Assembly (NCBI GenBank): GCA_964352665.1
Contig: CAYGSJ010000005.1
Span: 124,001-188,000 of the forward strand
Origin: UBA1672 sp964352665
GTDB lineage: Bacteria; Pseudomonadota; Alphaproteobacteria; Micavibrionales; Micavibrionaceae
Direction: 5' to 3'
DNA length: 64,000 nt
Part shown: one piece after another, positions 8,662 through 18,002 of the stretch
Layout of the letters: every line of letters starts with the position of its first letter
Numbering within the stretch: the stretch's first letter is position 1
Made by a program: the position numbers and the translations under genes
The notes under the pieces: generated by a model
Told to the model about the DNA's origin: nothing
Seen by the model: only the letters and a program-made list of their open reading frames with translations
Database searches by the model: none

Positions 8662-9144
8662 TTAATCTTCATCATCTTCGAGCAATGTATCGTCATCGTC
8701 TCCAATTTCTTCTTCAAGATCATCGTCAAGATCAGGAATATCGTCGAGCGTATCTTCATCATCCTCAAGAAGAACATCTTCTGTCTCAAGATCATCATCC
8801 AGATCCTCGTCTTCATCATCCAGACTTACAACTTCCAGATCCTCGTCTTCATCTTCAAGATCATCTTCTTCGACCTCTTCAAGACTGATTGTTTCATCGT
8901 CCTGCTCTTCATCATCATCATCTGCTTCTTCTACAATCTTGTCCTTTTTCTTGATCGGATCATCTTTAATGGCCTCAATTGCAGCGGCACGGCCACGTCT
9001 TGTTTTGGGTTTGATTTCACCTGTGAACTCGGCATTACAAGATGGGCAAATAATTGGACGTTTATTCAGGTCATAGAATCGCACGCCGCAGCTAATGCAT
9101 ATTCTTTTTAGACCCATTGGGTTTGGTGCAGTTGCGGTACTCAC
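8662..9144 (-). CDS. TIGR02300-type protein with zinc ribbon and very acidic tail (160 aa)
   Basis: The N terminus carries a four-cysteine zinc-ribbon signature (CISCGVRFYDLNKRP followed by CPSC). The FYDLNKRP string is the hallmark of an alphaproteobacterial family of unknown function. From about residue 70 to the end the sequence is almost entirely Asp, Glu and Leu, so the tail is probably disordered and strongly negative. The start is GTG at 9144, chosen because GGAGAAGG lies a few bases upstream. Function is unknown; binding to a basic or nucleic-acid partner is only a guess. Confidence 0.85.
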   Translation of the reverse strand: MSTATAPNPMGLKRICISCGVRFYDLNKRPIICPSCNAEFTGEIKPKTRRGRAAAIEAIKDDPIKKKDKIVEEADDDDEEQDDETISLEEVEEDDLEDEDEDLEVVSLDDEDEDLDDDLETEDVLLEDDEDTLDDIPDLDDDLEEEIGDDDDTLLEDDED

Positions 9145-9344
9145 TGTTCGCCTTCTCCTTTAAAGGGTGTTTCGATCATTTTCATTGAAGTGCCTTATTT
9201 TTTTGTGCCTGTCAATTATAAACGACGGGAATGAAAATTTAAGACCGAAACAAGTCATCGCAAAGAGTATAGACCGACAAGGGAGTTCACGGTATCATGA
9301 ACACATCGTGACTTTACGTGTGTATCATTGAAAAGGACTTATTC

Positions 9345-10472
9345 ATGCAAAAATCTGTTGTCATATGTGGTTTTAAACGCTCTCCGATGCATTTCGCGAA
9401 TAAGGGAGAACTGGCAAAAATCCGTCCTGATGATATGGCTGCCGAAGTTGTCAGAGCGCTCGTGGCCGATACAAAGGTAAAAGGCGAAGACATAGAAGAT
9501 TTGCTCATGGGCTGTGCCTTCCCCGAAGCGGAGCAGGGGTTCAATATTGCACGTCTTGTTGCCGGTCATGCCGGATTACCGATCAGTGTAGCAGGCGCAA
9601 CCATCAACCGCTTTTGTGGCTCCTCCATGACCTCGATTCATAATGCAGCCGGTATGATCCAGATGAATGCAGGCGAAGTCTTTATCGCGGCAGGTGTGGA
9701 AAGCATGAGTCGCATTCCGATGGGTGGATTTAACCCGATGCCTAATCCTGCTATCTATAAAGCCTATCCACAGGCCTATATCGGTATGGGCGAAACTGCG
9801 GAGAATCTGGCAAAGAAATATAGTATTGATCGCAACTCACAAGAGGAATTCGCGGTCTCTTCCCATCACAAGGCTGCGGCTGCGGCAAAGGATGGAAAGT
9901 TTGATGATGAAATTGTCCCTATAGGCGATGTTAAAACGGATGGCACAATCCGCCCTGATTCTTCGGTTGAAAAACTGGCGGAACTTAAGCCTGCTTTCCT
10001 TGAGGATGGCACAGTAACAGCGGCCACATCGTCACCACTAACCGATGGGAGCGCGGCTGTCATTGTTTGTTCCGAGGAATATGCCGATAAGCACAAGCTC
10101 GAAAAACTGGCGCGTATAAAAAGTGTGGCTGTGGCCGGATGTGCGGCCGAAATTATGGGCATTGGCCCTGTACCCGCTACCCACAAGGCGTTGGAGCGTG
10201 CAGGTCTTAAACTAGGCGACATTGATATTATCGAATTAAACGAAGCTTTCGCAGCGCAGGCACTTTCGGTGTTGAAGGAACTGGACGCCGATATCTCCAG
10301 GGTTAACCTTGATGGCGGTGCGATTGCGCTGGGCCATCCGCTTGGTACGTCCGGCGCGCGTATCACAGGTAAGGCCGCGTCCTTGCTGAAGCGCGAAAAG
10401 AAAAAATATGCACTTGCGACCATGTGTATTGGTGGCGGGCAGGGCGTCGCAACGGTTCTGGAGGCAATCTAG
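9345..10472 (+). CDS. fadA: Acetyl-CoA C-acyltransferase (thiolase, FadA-like)
   Basis: This thiolase performs the last step of beta-oxidation, splitting 3-ketoacyl-CoA into acetyl-CoA and a shortened acyl-CoA. The catalytic residues are visible: nucleophile Cys91 (INRFCGSS), His331 (ALGHPLG) and Cys361 (TMCIGGGQG). ATG 9345 is preferred over a start 27 bp upstream because AAAAGGAC lies before it and the family begins there. It is the first gene of a four-gene beta-oxidation operon and overlaps the next gene by one base. The gene could also be named as an acetyl-CoA acetyltransferase, but the operon supports the degradative role. Confidence 0.9.
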   Translation: MQKSVVICGFKRSPMHFANKGELAKIRPDDMAAEVVRALVADTKVKGEDIEDLLMGCAFPEAEQGFNIARLVAGHAGLPISVAGATINRFCGSSMTSIHNAAGMIQMNAGEVFIAAGVESMSRIPMGGFNPMPNPAIYKAYPQAYIGMGETAENLAKKYSIDRNSQEEFAVSSHHKAAAAAKDGKFDDEIVPIGDVKTDGTIRPDSSVEKLAELKPAFLEDGTVTAATSSPLTDGSAAVIVCSEEYADKHKLEKLARIKSVAVAGCAAEIMGIGPVPATHKALERAGLKLGDIDIIELNEAFAAQALSVLKELDADISRVNLDGGAIALGHPLGTSGARITGKAASLLKREKKKYALATMCIGGGQGVATVLEAI

Positions 10473-10729
10473 TGACTGATCTGGAGACTCTTCAAAAGCG
10501 CAATGCCCGCGTAGAGGCCGATAAGGCTTGGGAAACTTCGCGTACAAGAAAAGTGGTTATCGCATTTGGGACTTACCTCATCATCGGGGGATATCTGAAC
10601 TATCTCAAAGTAGAGCAGGCATGGTTGCATGCGGTGGTTCCCGTTATGGCCTATATTTTATCGACACTGGGTTTGGGTTATCTGAAATTAATTTGGATTG
10701 AAAGGATTTATAAGCATGGCGATCAATAA
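10472..10729 (+). CDS. Small membrane protein in beta-oxidation operon (85 aa)
   Basis: The start is GTG at 10472, sharing one base with the thiolase stop (TAGTG), with GGAGG about 8 nt upstream. The N-terminal 30 residues are charged and probably helical. Two hydrophobic segments follow (about 29-44 and 49-70), so a two-pass inner-membrane protein is likely. It overlaps the start of the fadB-type gene by 14 bp, so translational coupling across the three genes is probable. No function is known to me. Confidence 0.7.
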   Translation: MTDLETLQKRNARVEADKAWETSRTRKVVIAFGTYLIIGGYLNYLKVEQAWLHAVVPVMAYILSTLGLGYLKLIWIERIYKHGDQ

Positions 10730-13130
10730 AGTTGCCGTTATCGGAGCGGGTGTAATGGGCAGCGGCATCGCCGCGCAAGTTGCCAATGCAGGATTGCCGG
10801 TCGTCCTTCTTGATATTGTTCCACCAAAGCTGGATGATTTCGGTGGCAATCGTAATGCCTTTGCCGAAAGTGCGGTTGAAAAAATGTTGAAGACCGACCC
10901 CGCCCCTTTTATGCGCAAGTCAAATGCCAAATTGATCACCTGCGGGAACCTCGAAGATGACCTTGAATTGCTTTCGGAATGCGACTGGATTATCGAGGTC
11001 GTGGTCGAGAATATCGATATAAAACACAAAACATACGCAACGTTGCAAAAACATCGTAAGAAGGGGTCTATAGTCTCTTCGAATACATCGACGATCCCAT
11101 TGAAAAAACTAGCAGAAGGCCAGTCGGCCGAATTTAAAAAAGATTTCATGATTACGCATTTTTTTAATCCGCCGAGATATATGAAATTGCTCGAACTTGT
11201 GGTGAGTCCTGACACGCGGAAAGATGCAATTGACACCGTACGTACGTTCTGTGATGAACGTCTCGGGAAGGGGGTCGTTGCTTGTCATGACACACCCGGA
11301 TTTATTGCCAACCGTTTGGGGGTGTACTGGTTAACGGTCGGAGTGAATGAAGCCATCAAGCAGGGTGTTTCAATTGAAACTGCCGACGCTGTGATGAGTA
11401 AGCCGGTCGGGATTCCAAAGACCGGTATTTTCGGTCTGATCGATCTGGTCGGTATTGATTTGATGCCAAAACTTTCGGAAAGTCTGCTGACGAATTTACC
11501 CAAAGAAGACCCTTACCGTGATGCTTTCATCGATCATAAATTTGTTCATGATATGATCAAGGCGGGTTATACCGGCCGCAAGGGGAAGGGCGGGTTCTAT
11601 CGTTTGAATCCCGATAAACCCAAAGCAAAAGAAAAACAGGCACTGGTCCTTGATGCCAATACATTTGACGAGGACCAATATGCCAAGGCGGATAAGCCAA
11701 AACTTAAAAGCGTCGATGCCGGGCGGGCAGGACTAAAAGCGGTCGTCACCACTGATGATGAAGGCGGTAAATACGCATGGGAAGTTTTAAAACAAACCTT
11801 GTTCTATGCGGCGGAACTGGTCGGTGAAATTGCCGATACTGTTTTTGATATCGATGAGGCGATGAAACTTGGCTATAACTGGAAACAGGGTCCGTTTGAA
11901 ATGATCGACGCTCTGGGCCCGAAATGGTTCGCAGAACAGCTCCTCGAGGCCGATATCGGCGTGCCGGATATTCTGGAACAGGTTGGCGACGGCACGTTCT
12001 ATCGTATTGAGAACGGCAAACAGCAATATTTCGGTACAGATGCAAAATACCACGATGTGGTGCGTCCCGATGGTGTGTTGCTCTTGCGTGATATTAAACT
12101 AACCGCCGAACCCGTCCTTAAAAATAGCTCTGCCAAAGTCTGGGATATTGGTGATGGCGTCTTATGTTTCGAGAAAACGTCGAAAATGAACACCTTCGAT
12201 GAGGAGATATTCAATCTGCTCGAAGAGGTCAACAAACTTATCAGCAACTCCGATGAGTATAAGGCGCTTGTAATTTATAACGAGGCCTCGCATTTTTCTG
12301 CCGGCGCTAATCTTGGCCTTGCGATTTTTATGATCAACATTGCCATGTGGCCACAGGTTGAGGGCTTTGTCTCTCGCGGACAAAAAGTGTTTATGGATCT
12401 TAAATTCGCGCCATTCCCCATGATTGGAGCGCCAAGCGGTATGGCTTTGGGCGGTGGGTGTGAAATCCTGCTGGCTTCCGATGCGGTGCAGGCGCATGCC
12501 GAAACCTATACAGGTCTTGTGGAGGTTGGCGTCGGCCTGATACCAGGCTGGGGCGGGTGCAAGGAAATGATCCTGCGCTATCAGGAACGCGAGCGTACAA
12601 AATTCGCCTCCGATATGGCCAAGGTCGATAAAAAGAATGTCTGGTTCTCACCGGATACAACGCCGGTCGGCGCGGTACGTAAGGCATTCGAAACCATTGG
12701 CATGGCAAGTGTTGCCAAATCCGCCTTCGAAGCTATCGACATAGGGTATTTCCGCGAAACAGACGGTATCAGTATGAATCGCGATCGCTTACTCTTTGAT
12801 GCAAAACAACGTGCACTGGATTTGGCAAAGAATTATACCCCGCCGGAAAAACGCGAGGATATTCGCCTTGGTGGTGCGGGTGCAAAGACGGCGCTCGATC
12901 TGGCGGTTTCCGATTTACGCAAATCCGGTAAGGCGACCCCTTATGATGTGGTGGTGTCCGATCATCTGGCCACGGTCTTGTCCGGCGGCGATAGTGATTA
13001 CACAGAGTCGCTAACAGAGGATGATCTGATCAAGCTGGAATTGCAGGAATTTATGAAATTGCTGCGCCATGACGGTACACTCGCGCGTATCGAGCATATG
13101 CTCGATAACGGCAAACCATTAAGAAATTAG
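10716..13130 (+). CDS. fadB: 3-hydroxyacyl-CoA dehydrogenase / enoyl-CoA hydratase (FadB type)
   Basis: This multifunctional enzyme hydrates enoyl-CoA and oxidises the 3-hydroxyacyl-CoA. The dehydrogenase comes first: NAD-binding GAGVMGSGIAAQ at the N terminus, then the 3HCDH catalytic and C-terminal domains (HFFNPPRYMKLLELV). The crotonase-fold hydratase part is C-terminal (SGMALGGGCEILL, with GLIPGWGG). This reversed domain order differs from E. coli FadB and is common in alphaproteobacteria. ATG 10716 is chosen because AAAGGA lies 8-10 nt upstream. It sits between the membrane protein and the acyl-CoA dehydrogenase. Confidence 0.92.
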   Translation: MAINKVAVIGAGVMGSGIAAQVANAGLPVVLLDIVPPKLDDFGGNRNAFAESAVEKMLKTDPAPFMRKSNAKLITCGNLEDDLELLSECDWIIEVVVENIDIKHKTYATLQKHRKKGSIVSSNTSTIPLKKLAEGQSAEFKKDFMITHFFNPPRYMKLLELVVSPDTRKDAIDTVRTFCDERLGKGVVACHDTPGFIANRLGVYWLTVGVNEAIKQGVSIETADAVMSKPVGIPKTGIFGLIDLVGIDLMPKLSESLLTNLPKEDPYRDAFIDHKFVHDMIKAGYTGRKGKGGFYRLNPDKPKAKEKQALVLDANTFDEDQYAKADKPKLKSVDAGRAGLKAVVTTDDEGGKYAWEVLKQTLFYAAELVGEIADTVFDIDEAMKLGYNWKQGPFEMIDALGPKWFAEQLLEADIGVPDILEQVGDGTFYRIENGKQQYFGTDAKYHDVVRPDGVLLLRDIKLTAEPVLKNSSAKVWDIGDGVLCFEKTSKMNTFDEEIFNLLEEVNKLISNSDEYKALVIYNEASHFSAGANLGLAIFMINIAMWPQVEGFVSRGQKVFMDLKFAPFPMIGAPSGMALGGGCEILLASDAVQAHAETYTGLVEVGVGLIPGWGGCKEMILRYQERERTKFASDMAKVDKKNVWFSPDTTPVGAVRKAFETIGMASVAKSAFEAIDIGYFRETDGISMNRDRLLFDAKQRALDLAKNYTPPEKREDIRLGGAGAKTALDLAVSDLRKSGKATPYDVVVSDHLATVLSGGDSDYTESLTEDDLIKLELQEFMKLLRHDGTLARIEHMLDNGKPLRN

Positions 13131-13140
13131 GAGGAGCACA

Positions 13141-14928
13141 ATGCCAGTCTATAAAGCCCCGTTAGATGACATCCGCTTTGTTGTGCATGATGTGCTAAAG
13201 GCAGAAACCTTATCCGAATTGCCTGGATATGAGGATTTTTCGGTCGAGCTTGCCGATCAAATTCTGGAGGAGGGTGCCAAACTCTGTGAGGAAGTCTTCT
13301 TCCCGCTGAATCAGGTTGGCGATCATGAAGGGTGCACATTCAAAGACGGAGAGGTCACAACCCCGTCCGGCTTTAAAGAAGCTTACCAGACCTTTGCCGA
13401 AAATGGGTGGTGCGGGCTGGCCGCAGATCCTGACTACGGTGGTATGGGTATGCCGATGCTTATCAATACCGTGATGAAGGAAATGCTATGCTCGTCAAAT
13501 ATGTCGCTATCCATGTATCCCGGTTTGTCCTATGGCGCGTATGAGGCGCTCCATAAATTCGGAACAGATGAATTAAAGGATTTATACCTGCCCAAAATCA
13601 TTGAGGGCACATGGTCTGGTACAATGTGTCTGACAGAACCGCATTGCGGCACGGATCTTGGCTTGATCAAAACCAAAGCAGAGCCAGAGGGCGATGCCTA
13701 TAAAATTACAGGCACAAAGATATTCATCTCCGCCGGCGAACACGACATGACAGAAAACATCGTGCATCTTGTTCTGGCAAAATTGCCCGATGCACCGGAC
13801 GGGGTTAAGGGCATATCTCTTTTTATCGTTCCTAAGTTTTTACCGAATGCAGATGGAAGTCTTGGCGATCGCAACGCACTGGCTTGTGGCTCGATCGAAC
13901 ATAAAATGGGTATCATGGGTAATTCCACCTGTGTGATGAATTTTGATGGTGCGATGGGCTGGCTTGTCGGTGATAAACACAAGGGCTTGCGCGCTATGTT
14001 CGCAATGATGAATGATGCGCGCCTCGGTGTGGCGATGCAGGGGCTCGGCATATCGGAAATCGCTTATCAAAACGCACTGGCCTATGCCAAGGATCGCCTG
14101 CAAATGCGCAGTCTGACCGGCGCAAAAGAACCTGATAAGCCGGCCGATCCTATTATCGTGCATCCCGATATTCGCCGCATGCTGATGATTTCAAAAGCGG
14201 TGAACGAGGGGGGGCGCGCACTGGCTTATTGGGCTGGCATGCAAATTGATGTTTCCCTACGTCACCCGGATGAGGCAGAGCGCCAGCGTGCCGATGATCT
14301 GGTCGCGCTGCTAACGCCTATCCTAAAGGCCTATCAAACCGATATGGGATCAGAGGTGGCAAACCTCGCAATGCAAACCTATGGCGGGCACGGTTATATC
14401 CGTGAATGGGGCGTAGAACAATATGTGCGCGATGCGCGCATTGCCCAAATCTACGAGGGCACGAATGGGATTCAGGCACTTGATCTTGTCGGCCGGAAAA
14501 TGCCGCAACATTTTGGAAGATTGCTGCGCCGATTCTTCCATCCTGCACAGGAATTTATCGAGAAAAACCAAGGCAAAAAAGACATTCAGGACATCATCTT
14601 CCCATTCGCTAAAGCCTTTATGAAGCTGCAGCAATCAACGGCGATGGTCGCACAAAAGGGCCTGAAAAACCCTGATGAAGCCGGTGCAGCATCGACAGAT
14701 TACTTGCGCCAGTTCGCACTGGTCGCGCTTGGTTTTATGTGGTGTAAAATGGCGATTGTTGCGCATGAAAAACTGGCCAGCGGCGAAGGTGACAAGAGCT
14801 TCTACGAGGCTAAAATCAAAACCGCACAGTTCTTTATGACACGGATGCTGCCCGAAACCGATGCCCGCTTCAAGATGGTTCTGGCGGGCGCTGAACCGCT
14901 CATGTCTATGGAAGAGACACAATTCTAG
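13141..14928 (+). CDS. Acyl-CoA dehydrogenase, long DmdC/FadE-like type (595 aa)
   Basis: This flavoprotein catalyses the first, FAD-dependent step of beta-oxidation. The middle region has TGTKIFISAGEHD and CLTEPHCGTDLG, typical of the FAD/substrate domain. The catalytic base is probably Glu439 in IYEGTNGIQ. The extra C-terminal helical domain makes it longer than short-chain ACADs (about 380 aa) and places it with the 3-methylmercaptopropionyl-CoA (DmdC)-like group. The substrate cannot be told from sequence. AGGAGGAG 5 nt before the ATG gives strong initiation, and it closes the beta-oxidation operon. Confidence 0.9.
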   Translation: MPVYKAPLDDIRFVVHDVLKAETLSELPGYEDFSVELADQILEEGAKLCEEVFFPLNQVGDHEGCTFKDGEVTTPSGFKEAYQTFAENGWCGLAADPDYGGMGMPMLINTVMKEMLCSSNMSLSMYPGLSYGAYEALHKFGTDELKDLYLPKIIEGTWSGTMCLTEPHCGTDLGLIKTKAEPEGDAYKITGTKIFISAGEHDMTENIVHLVLAKLPDAPDGVKGISLFIVPKFLPNADGSLGDRNALACGSIEHKMGIMGNSTCVMNFDGAMGWLVGDKHKGLRAMFAMMNDARLGVAMQGLGISEIAYQNALAYAKDRLQMRSLTGAKEPDKPADPIIVHPDIRRMLMISKAVNEGGRALAYWAGMQIDVSLRHPDEAERQRADDLVALLTPILKAYQTDMGSEVANLAMQTYGGHGYIREWGVEQYVRDARIAQIYEGTNGIQALDLVGRKMPQHFGRLLRRFFHPAQEFIEKNQGKKDIQDIIFPFAKAFMKLQQSTAMVAQKGLKNPDEAGAASTDYLRQFALVALGFMWCKMAIVAHEKLASGEGDKSFYEAKIKTAQFFMTRMLPETDARFKMVLAGAEPLMSMEETQF

Positions 14929-14995
14929 GCCATTATTGATTTATAGCTTTTATTCCTGTTATATGGATTTGATTTCATAACAAAAGGACAAGAGT

Positions 14996-15826
14996 ATGAG
15001 TGGGAACATAAAGTCTTTCTCAGAATTGAAACTAAGTTTCATAGACGAATTAAAAAAATATAGCGATATGTGCGGTGATAACACGCATAAACCCAGTGAC
15101 GTTTTAACCCAGCTTTTAAAAGTCATAGGCATAGCCGAAGATGAAGTCGAAAATAACGGTTCGCACGCGGCTATAAACTGGTATGGCTGGAACTTTGCGG
15201 TTGGTACGAATGGGTTTCCCTTGAACGTGGATAAGGGGATTGAATATCTGGAAATGGCTATGGGGATGGGAAGCTCCGAAGCATTGGTATCGCTCGCCGA
15301 TATATATTCAGGGGCAATTTTGACGGTGCAGGACGAAAAATACCGGAATTCCGATCGGGCCATACATTATTATAAAAAGGCATCCGAGCAAGGGGACGGA
15401 TATGCTAGCTACAGACTGGCCAATTGTTATAGAGACGGGGTTTGTACCAAAAAAGATCTGCCAAAGGCATTGCAATATGCCGAAAAAGCAAAGCATCAAG
15501 GAAGCGCCTACGGAAAATACCTTTGGGGTATGTGGTTGTTTGACGGGGATATTGTCCAGCAAGATCAGGTCGAGGCTTACGAACTTTTTCATGAGGCTTA
15601 CCAATCAACAAAAAAAGGTGATTATGATGATTGGTTGACGGCTTCATTACTTTACTGGATGGGTTACGCAACATTCACCGGAGCAGGTATCGGACAAAAT
15701 AAAGAAGAGGGCTATGACCTTATACAGCAAGCGGCTCTGTTAGGAGATATAGGAGCGCAAACCTGGCTCGATGATTACGCGCATCAAAGGCATACTTACG
15801 ATATTGTCAAAGACGAGATGTATTAA
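14996..15826 (+). CDS. SEL1/TPR-like repeat protein (276 aa)
   Basis: Tandem SEL1-type helical repeats are visible from about residue 80, for example DRAIHYYKKASEQGDGYAS, ALQYAEKAKHQGSAYGKY and GYDLIQQAALLGDIGAQ. Such repeats make protein-binding solenoids. There is no signal peptide, so it is probably cytoplasmic. AAAAGGAC precedes the ATG. It ends before a strong terminator and faces the secreted coiled-coil gene. The binding partner is unknown. Confidence 0.75.
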   Translation: MSGNIKSFSELKLSFIDELKKYSDMCGDNTHKPSDVLTQLLKVIGIAEDEVENNGSHAAINWYGWNFAVGTNGFPLNVDKGIEYLEMAMGMGSSEALVSLADIYSGAILTVQDEKYRNSDRAIHYYKKASEQGDGYASYRLANCYRDGVCTKKDLPKALQYAEKAKHQGSAYGKYLWGMWLFDGDIVQQDQVEAYELFHEAYQSTKKGDYDDWLTASLLYWMGYATFTGAGIGQNKEEGYDLIQQAALLGDIGAQTWLDDYAHQRHTYDIVKDEMY

Positions 15827-15833
15827 ATAAAAA

Positions 15834-15864
15834 AAAGGCCGGGGGGGAAGCCGGCCTTTCTTAC
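15834..15864. terminator. Bidirectional terminator
   Basis: AAAGGCCGG (15834-15842) pairs with CCGGCCTTT (15851-15859). A long A-run on the left gives a U-tract on the minus strand, and TTTCTT follows on the plus strand. It separates two convergent genes. Confidence 0.8.
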
Positions 15865-15949
15865 GCAGTAAAAGTAGGAAGATACGCAGTTATTCTAGGG
15901 AGACCTAGTAATTACGCAATAGATATACTCAGTGGAAAGGATACGCAGT
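15862..15949. repeat. Five spaced copies of a TACGCAGT-like octamer
   Basis: TACGCAGT occurs exactly at 15862-15869, 15883-15890 and 15942-15949. One-mismatch copies are TACGCAAT (15913-15920) and TACTCAGT (15926-15933). All lie in the same direction within 88 bp between two convergent gene ends. The spacing is irregular (21, 30, 13, 16), so it is not a CRISPR. Confidence 0.6.
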
Positions 15950-15958
15950 GAAACTTGA

Positions 15959-17539
15959 TTAGGGGCTCGTTTTACCAAGCCGTTCTTCTAGTATTTTTAT
16001 TCGTTCCTCATATTGACGTTGCTGCCTGTAGAGTTCGGATTGTGCGGCGTCCAGATCTGCTTCTAGCGAAGCAAGGCTGGAGAGTTGTTGTTGATTGGTC
16101 AAAGAAGGATCGAAAAGCATATTCTCAAGGCCGGCCTTCTCCTGTTCGCATTGCGCTCTGCTGGTTTGTAGTTGACGGCCTAGGCGCATGATCTGGCGCT
16201 CCGCCTCGTTAAACTTCATCGTGGCTTTTTCCAGGTTCCAGTTATCGGAAGATACCGTCATACGCTCTTTTTCAGCATCTTGAAGCGAGATTTTCAGCTC
16301 CTCGTCCAAAAGGGTGTTCTTTTTCATTAAAACCTCGACCTGATCTTCAAGCTCGGAGATTTTATTGCGCATCAAGATGAAATCTTCATTCCGGTAATCA
16401 CCGCTGGCTGGCTCGGCAACAGAAGCGCTCACAGCCTCGATTTCGGAATGATCGGTCACAGGCGTGATAGGCGCAGGCGTAGGAGGTGTTGCTTCCTCCG
16501 CCAGTGTTTGAGTCGGTTCGGCTTCAATAGGATCGGGCTTTTCTTCCGGCTGTGTGAAATCGGCGACAATAGTTTTGCTTTTCTCGATTTTATAGATAGC
16601 GCCGGATTCCTTGATTGTCTCGACCTGTGCCTCTTTTTCTTCAGGCGCAGGCGCGGCAGACTCTTTCTCGGGGGTCTTGATAATAATTTCCGGCTTTTGC
16701 TGCACGGGTTCAGGCGGGGGCGGAGTCATGATGTCCGCATGCACGGGCGCTGGCGGGCCATCCATCTGTTTTTCTGCTTCTTGCATTTGTTTCGCAAGTT
16801 TCTCTGTGTATCGTTCACGCTCTGTCAGCTCGGGGCTTAAAATCTGGGCTGGTGCAGATATCTCCTCATCCATCGCTGCTTGCGATGGCATAGGCACAGG
16901 GCTGTCCATAGCAGATAGATCAAGCGGCGGCGCAGGGGCCAAAGCCCCTTCAACCGCTTCAGGCTGTCGTGGAATAATATCTTCTTTGATCGTATGTTCT
17001 TCTACGATGGACGCGGAAGAGGCAAGTGTCTCTGGCGGTGTGATACATGCGCTGTATTCTTCCATGGCGGCCTGGAATCCGGTCATGTATACCCGAAATT
17101 CTGTGTCCCTGATTTTAATATCCAGCACGCTGGCTGTTTGAAGGGCGTCAGAAAATTTCTGCTCTTTGCGCAAATCACTGACGAGCAAACTGTTCTTGAA
17201 GGCTTTGGTTGGAATAGTTTTGTCAATCAGGCCCGGAACACTATAGTGCACTTCGTATTTTACATTTTTCTCGAAACTGCCCTGCCTGAAATCAATATTC
17301 AGATTGGTAAATCCCTTGGGCGTACCGGCAAGTTGAAGAATATAACCATTATTCAATTGATTGCTGATCGCACAGCTTCTAAGTGTCTCTGTCTTGCTTT
17401 CGCCAATATATTCGATGGTCCATTTGCTTTTTGGATGAAAAGCCAGTTCGGGCTCATCCGCACGGACAGAATAAGACGCAATAGCTGTCGTGGCCAGACA
17501 AACAGCCATAAACGATGTTGCGATGAATCTTTTTGCCAT
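15959..17539 (-). CDS. Secreted proline-rich coiled-coil protein (526 aa), unknown function
   Basis: A signal peptide is likely (MAKRFIATSFMAVCLATTAI, then a cleavable VRADEP junction). Residues of about 30-175 form a folded domain with two cysteines. A long Pro/Glu/Ala-rich, probably disordered segment with repeated PAP and EEK strings follows. The last 130 residues are a predicted coiled coil (EDQVEVLMKKNTLLDEELK onward). This architecture suits an envelope-spanning or periplasmic scaffold, but no family is recognised. ATG 17539 is chosen over an in-frame TTG two codons upstream because AAGG lies about 8 nt before it. Confidence 0.7.
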   Translation of the reverse strand: MAKRFIATSFMAVCLATTAIASYSVRADEPELAFHPKSKWTIEYIGESKTETLRSCAISNQLNNGYILQLAGTPKGFTNLNIDFRQGSFEKNVKYEVHYSVPGLIDKTIPTKAFKNSLLVSDLRKEQKFSDALQTASVLDIKIRDTEFRVYMTGFQAAMEEYSACITPPETLASSASIVEEHTIKEDIIPRQPEAVEGALAPAPPLDLSAMDSPVPMPSQAAMDEEISAPAQILSPELTERERYTEKLAKQMQEAEKQMDGPPAPVHADIMTPPPPEPVQQKPEIIIKTPEKESAAPAPEEKEAQVETIKESGAIYKIEKSKTIVADFTQPEEKPDPIEAEPTQTLAEEATPPTPAPITPVTDHSEIEAVSASVAEPASGDYRNEDFILMRNKISELEDQVEVLMKKNTLLDEELKISLQDAEKERMTVSSDNWNLEKATMKFNEAERQIMRLGRQLQTSRAQCEQEKAGLENMLFDPSLTNQQQLSSLASLEADLDAAQSELYRQQRQYEERIKILEERLGKTSP

Positions 17540-17678
17540 TACCAAGCCTTAAATGTCTAAAATTCTATGACAGAGCGCCAAAATAGAGGTGATTCGTTAA
17601 TCCCAAATCATTCTACAGTTTTTCAGAATCACAAAAAGAAATTTTCGCTATTTCCATGGTTATTTTTGGGGAAAAAGT

Positions 17679-17996
17679 ATGTATAGTGTTGGTATGAGTA
17701 TCGAAGACATTCAAAAAGCAATGCAGGAAAAACTGTCATACGCACCGGAAATAGGCGCAAAAATTAAGTTTAATCTTGGAGATGACGGCATCATTTTTAT
17801 CGACGGGACGCAAAATCCGCCGGTTCTGAATAATGAGGATAATCCGGCAGATACGACCTTTTCGTGCCCTATCGATGTCATGAAAAATATTATGGCCGGA
17901 ACACAAGACCCCACAATGGCTTTTATGACCGGAAAACTAAAAGTTGAAGGCTCCATGGGTTATGCCATGAAAATTGCCTCCATGCTGGAAGATTAA
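17679..17996 (+). CDS. SCP2 sterol-binding domain protein (105 aa)
   Basis: The sequence fits the SCP-2 fold: an N-terminal helix, then FNLGDDGIIFIDG, a Cys-containing strand DTTFSCPIDVMKNIMAGTQDP and the end motif MTGKLKVEGSMGYAMKIASML. Bacterial single-domain SCP2 proteins bind lipids or acyl-CoA non-specifically. An alternative start at 17694 would remove five residues. It faces the SCO1 gene convergently with almost no gap. Confidence 0.85.
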   Translation: MYSVGMSIEDIQKAMQEKLSYAPEIGAKIKFNLGDDGIIFIDGTQNPPVLNNEDNPADTTFSCPIDVMKNIMAGTQDPTMAFMTGKLKVEGSMGYAMKIASMLED

Positions 17997-18002
17997 ACAG
18001 TC

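Noticed and set aside
8377..9111. A 244-codon plus-strand frame opposite prmA and the acidic TIGR02300 gene
   Set aside because: It is the antisense of GAC/GAA-rich coding sequence, which gives long Ile/Phe/Leu-rich open frames. The minus-strand genes match known families.
15862..15949. CRISPR array
   Set aside because: The repeat unit is only 8 bp, spacing is irregular and no cas gene is nearby.
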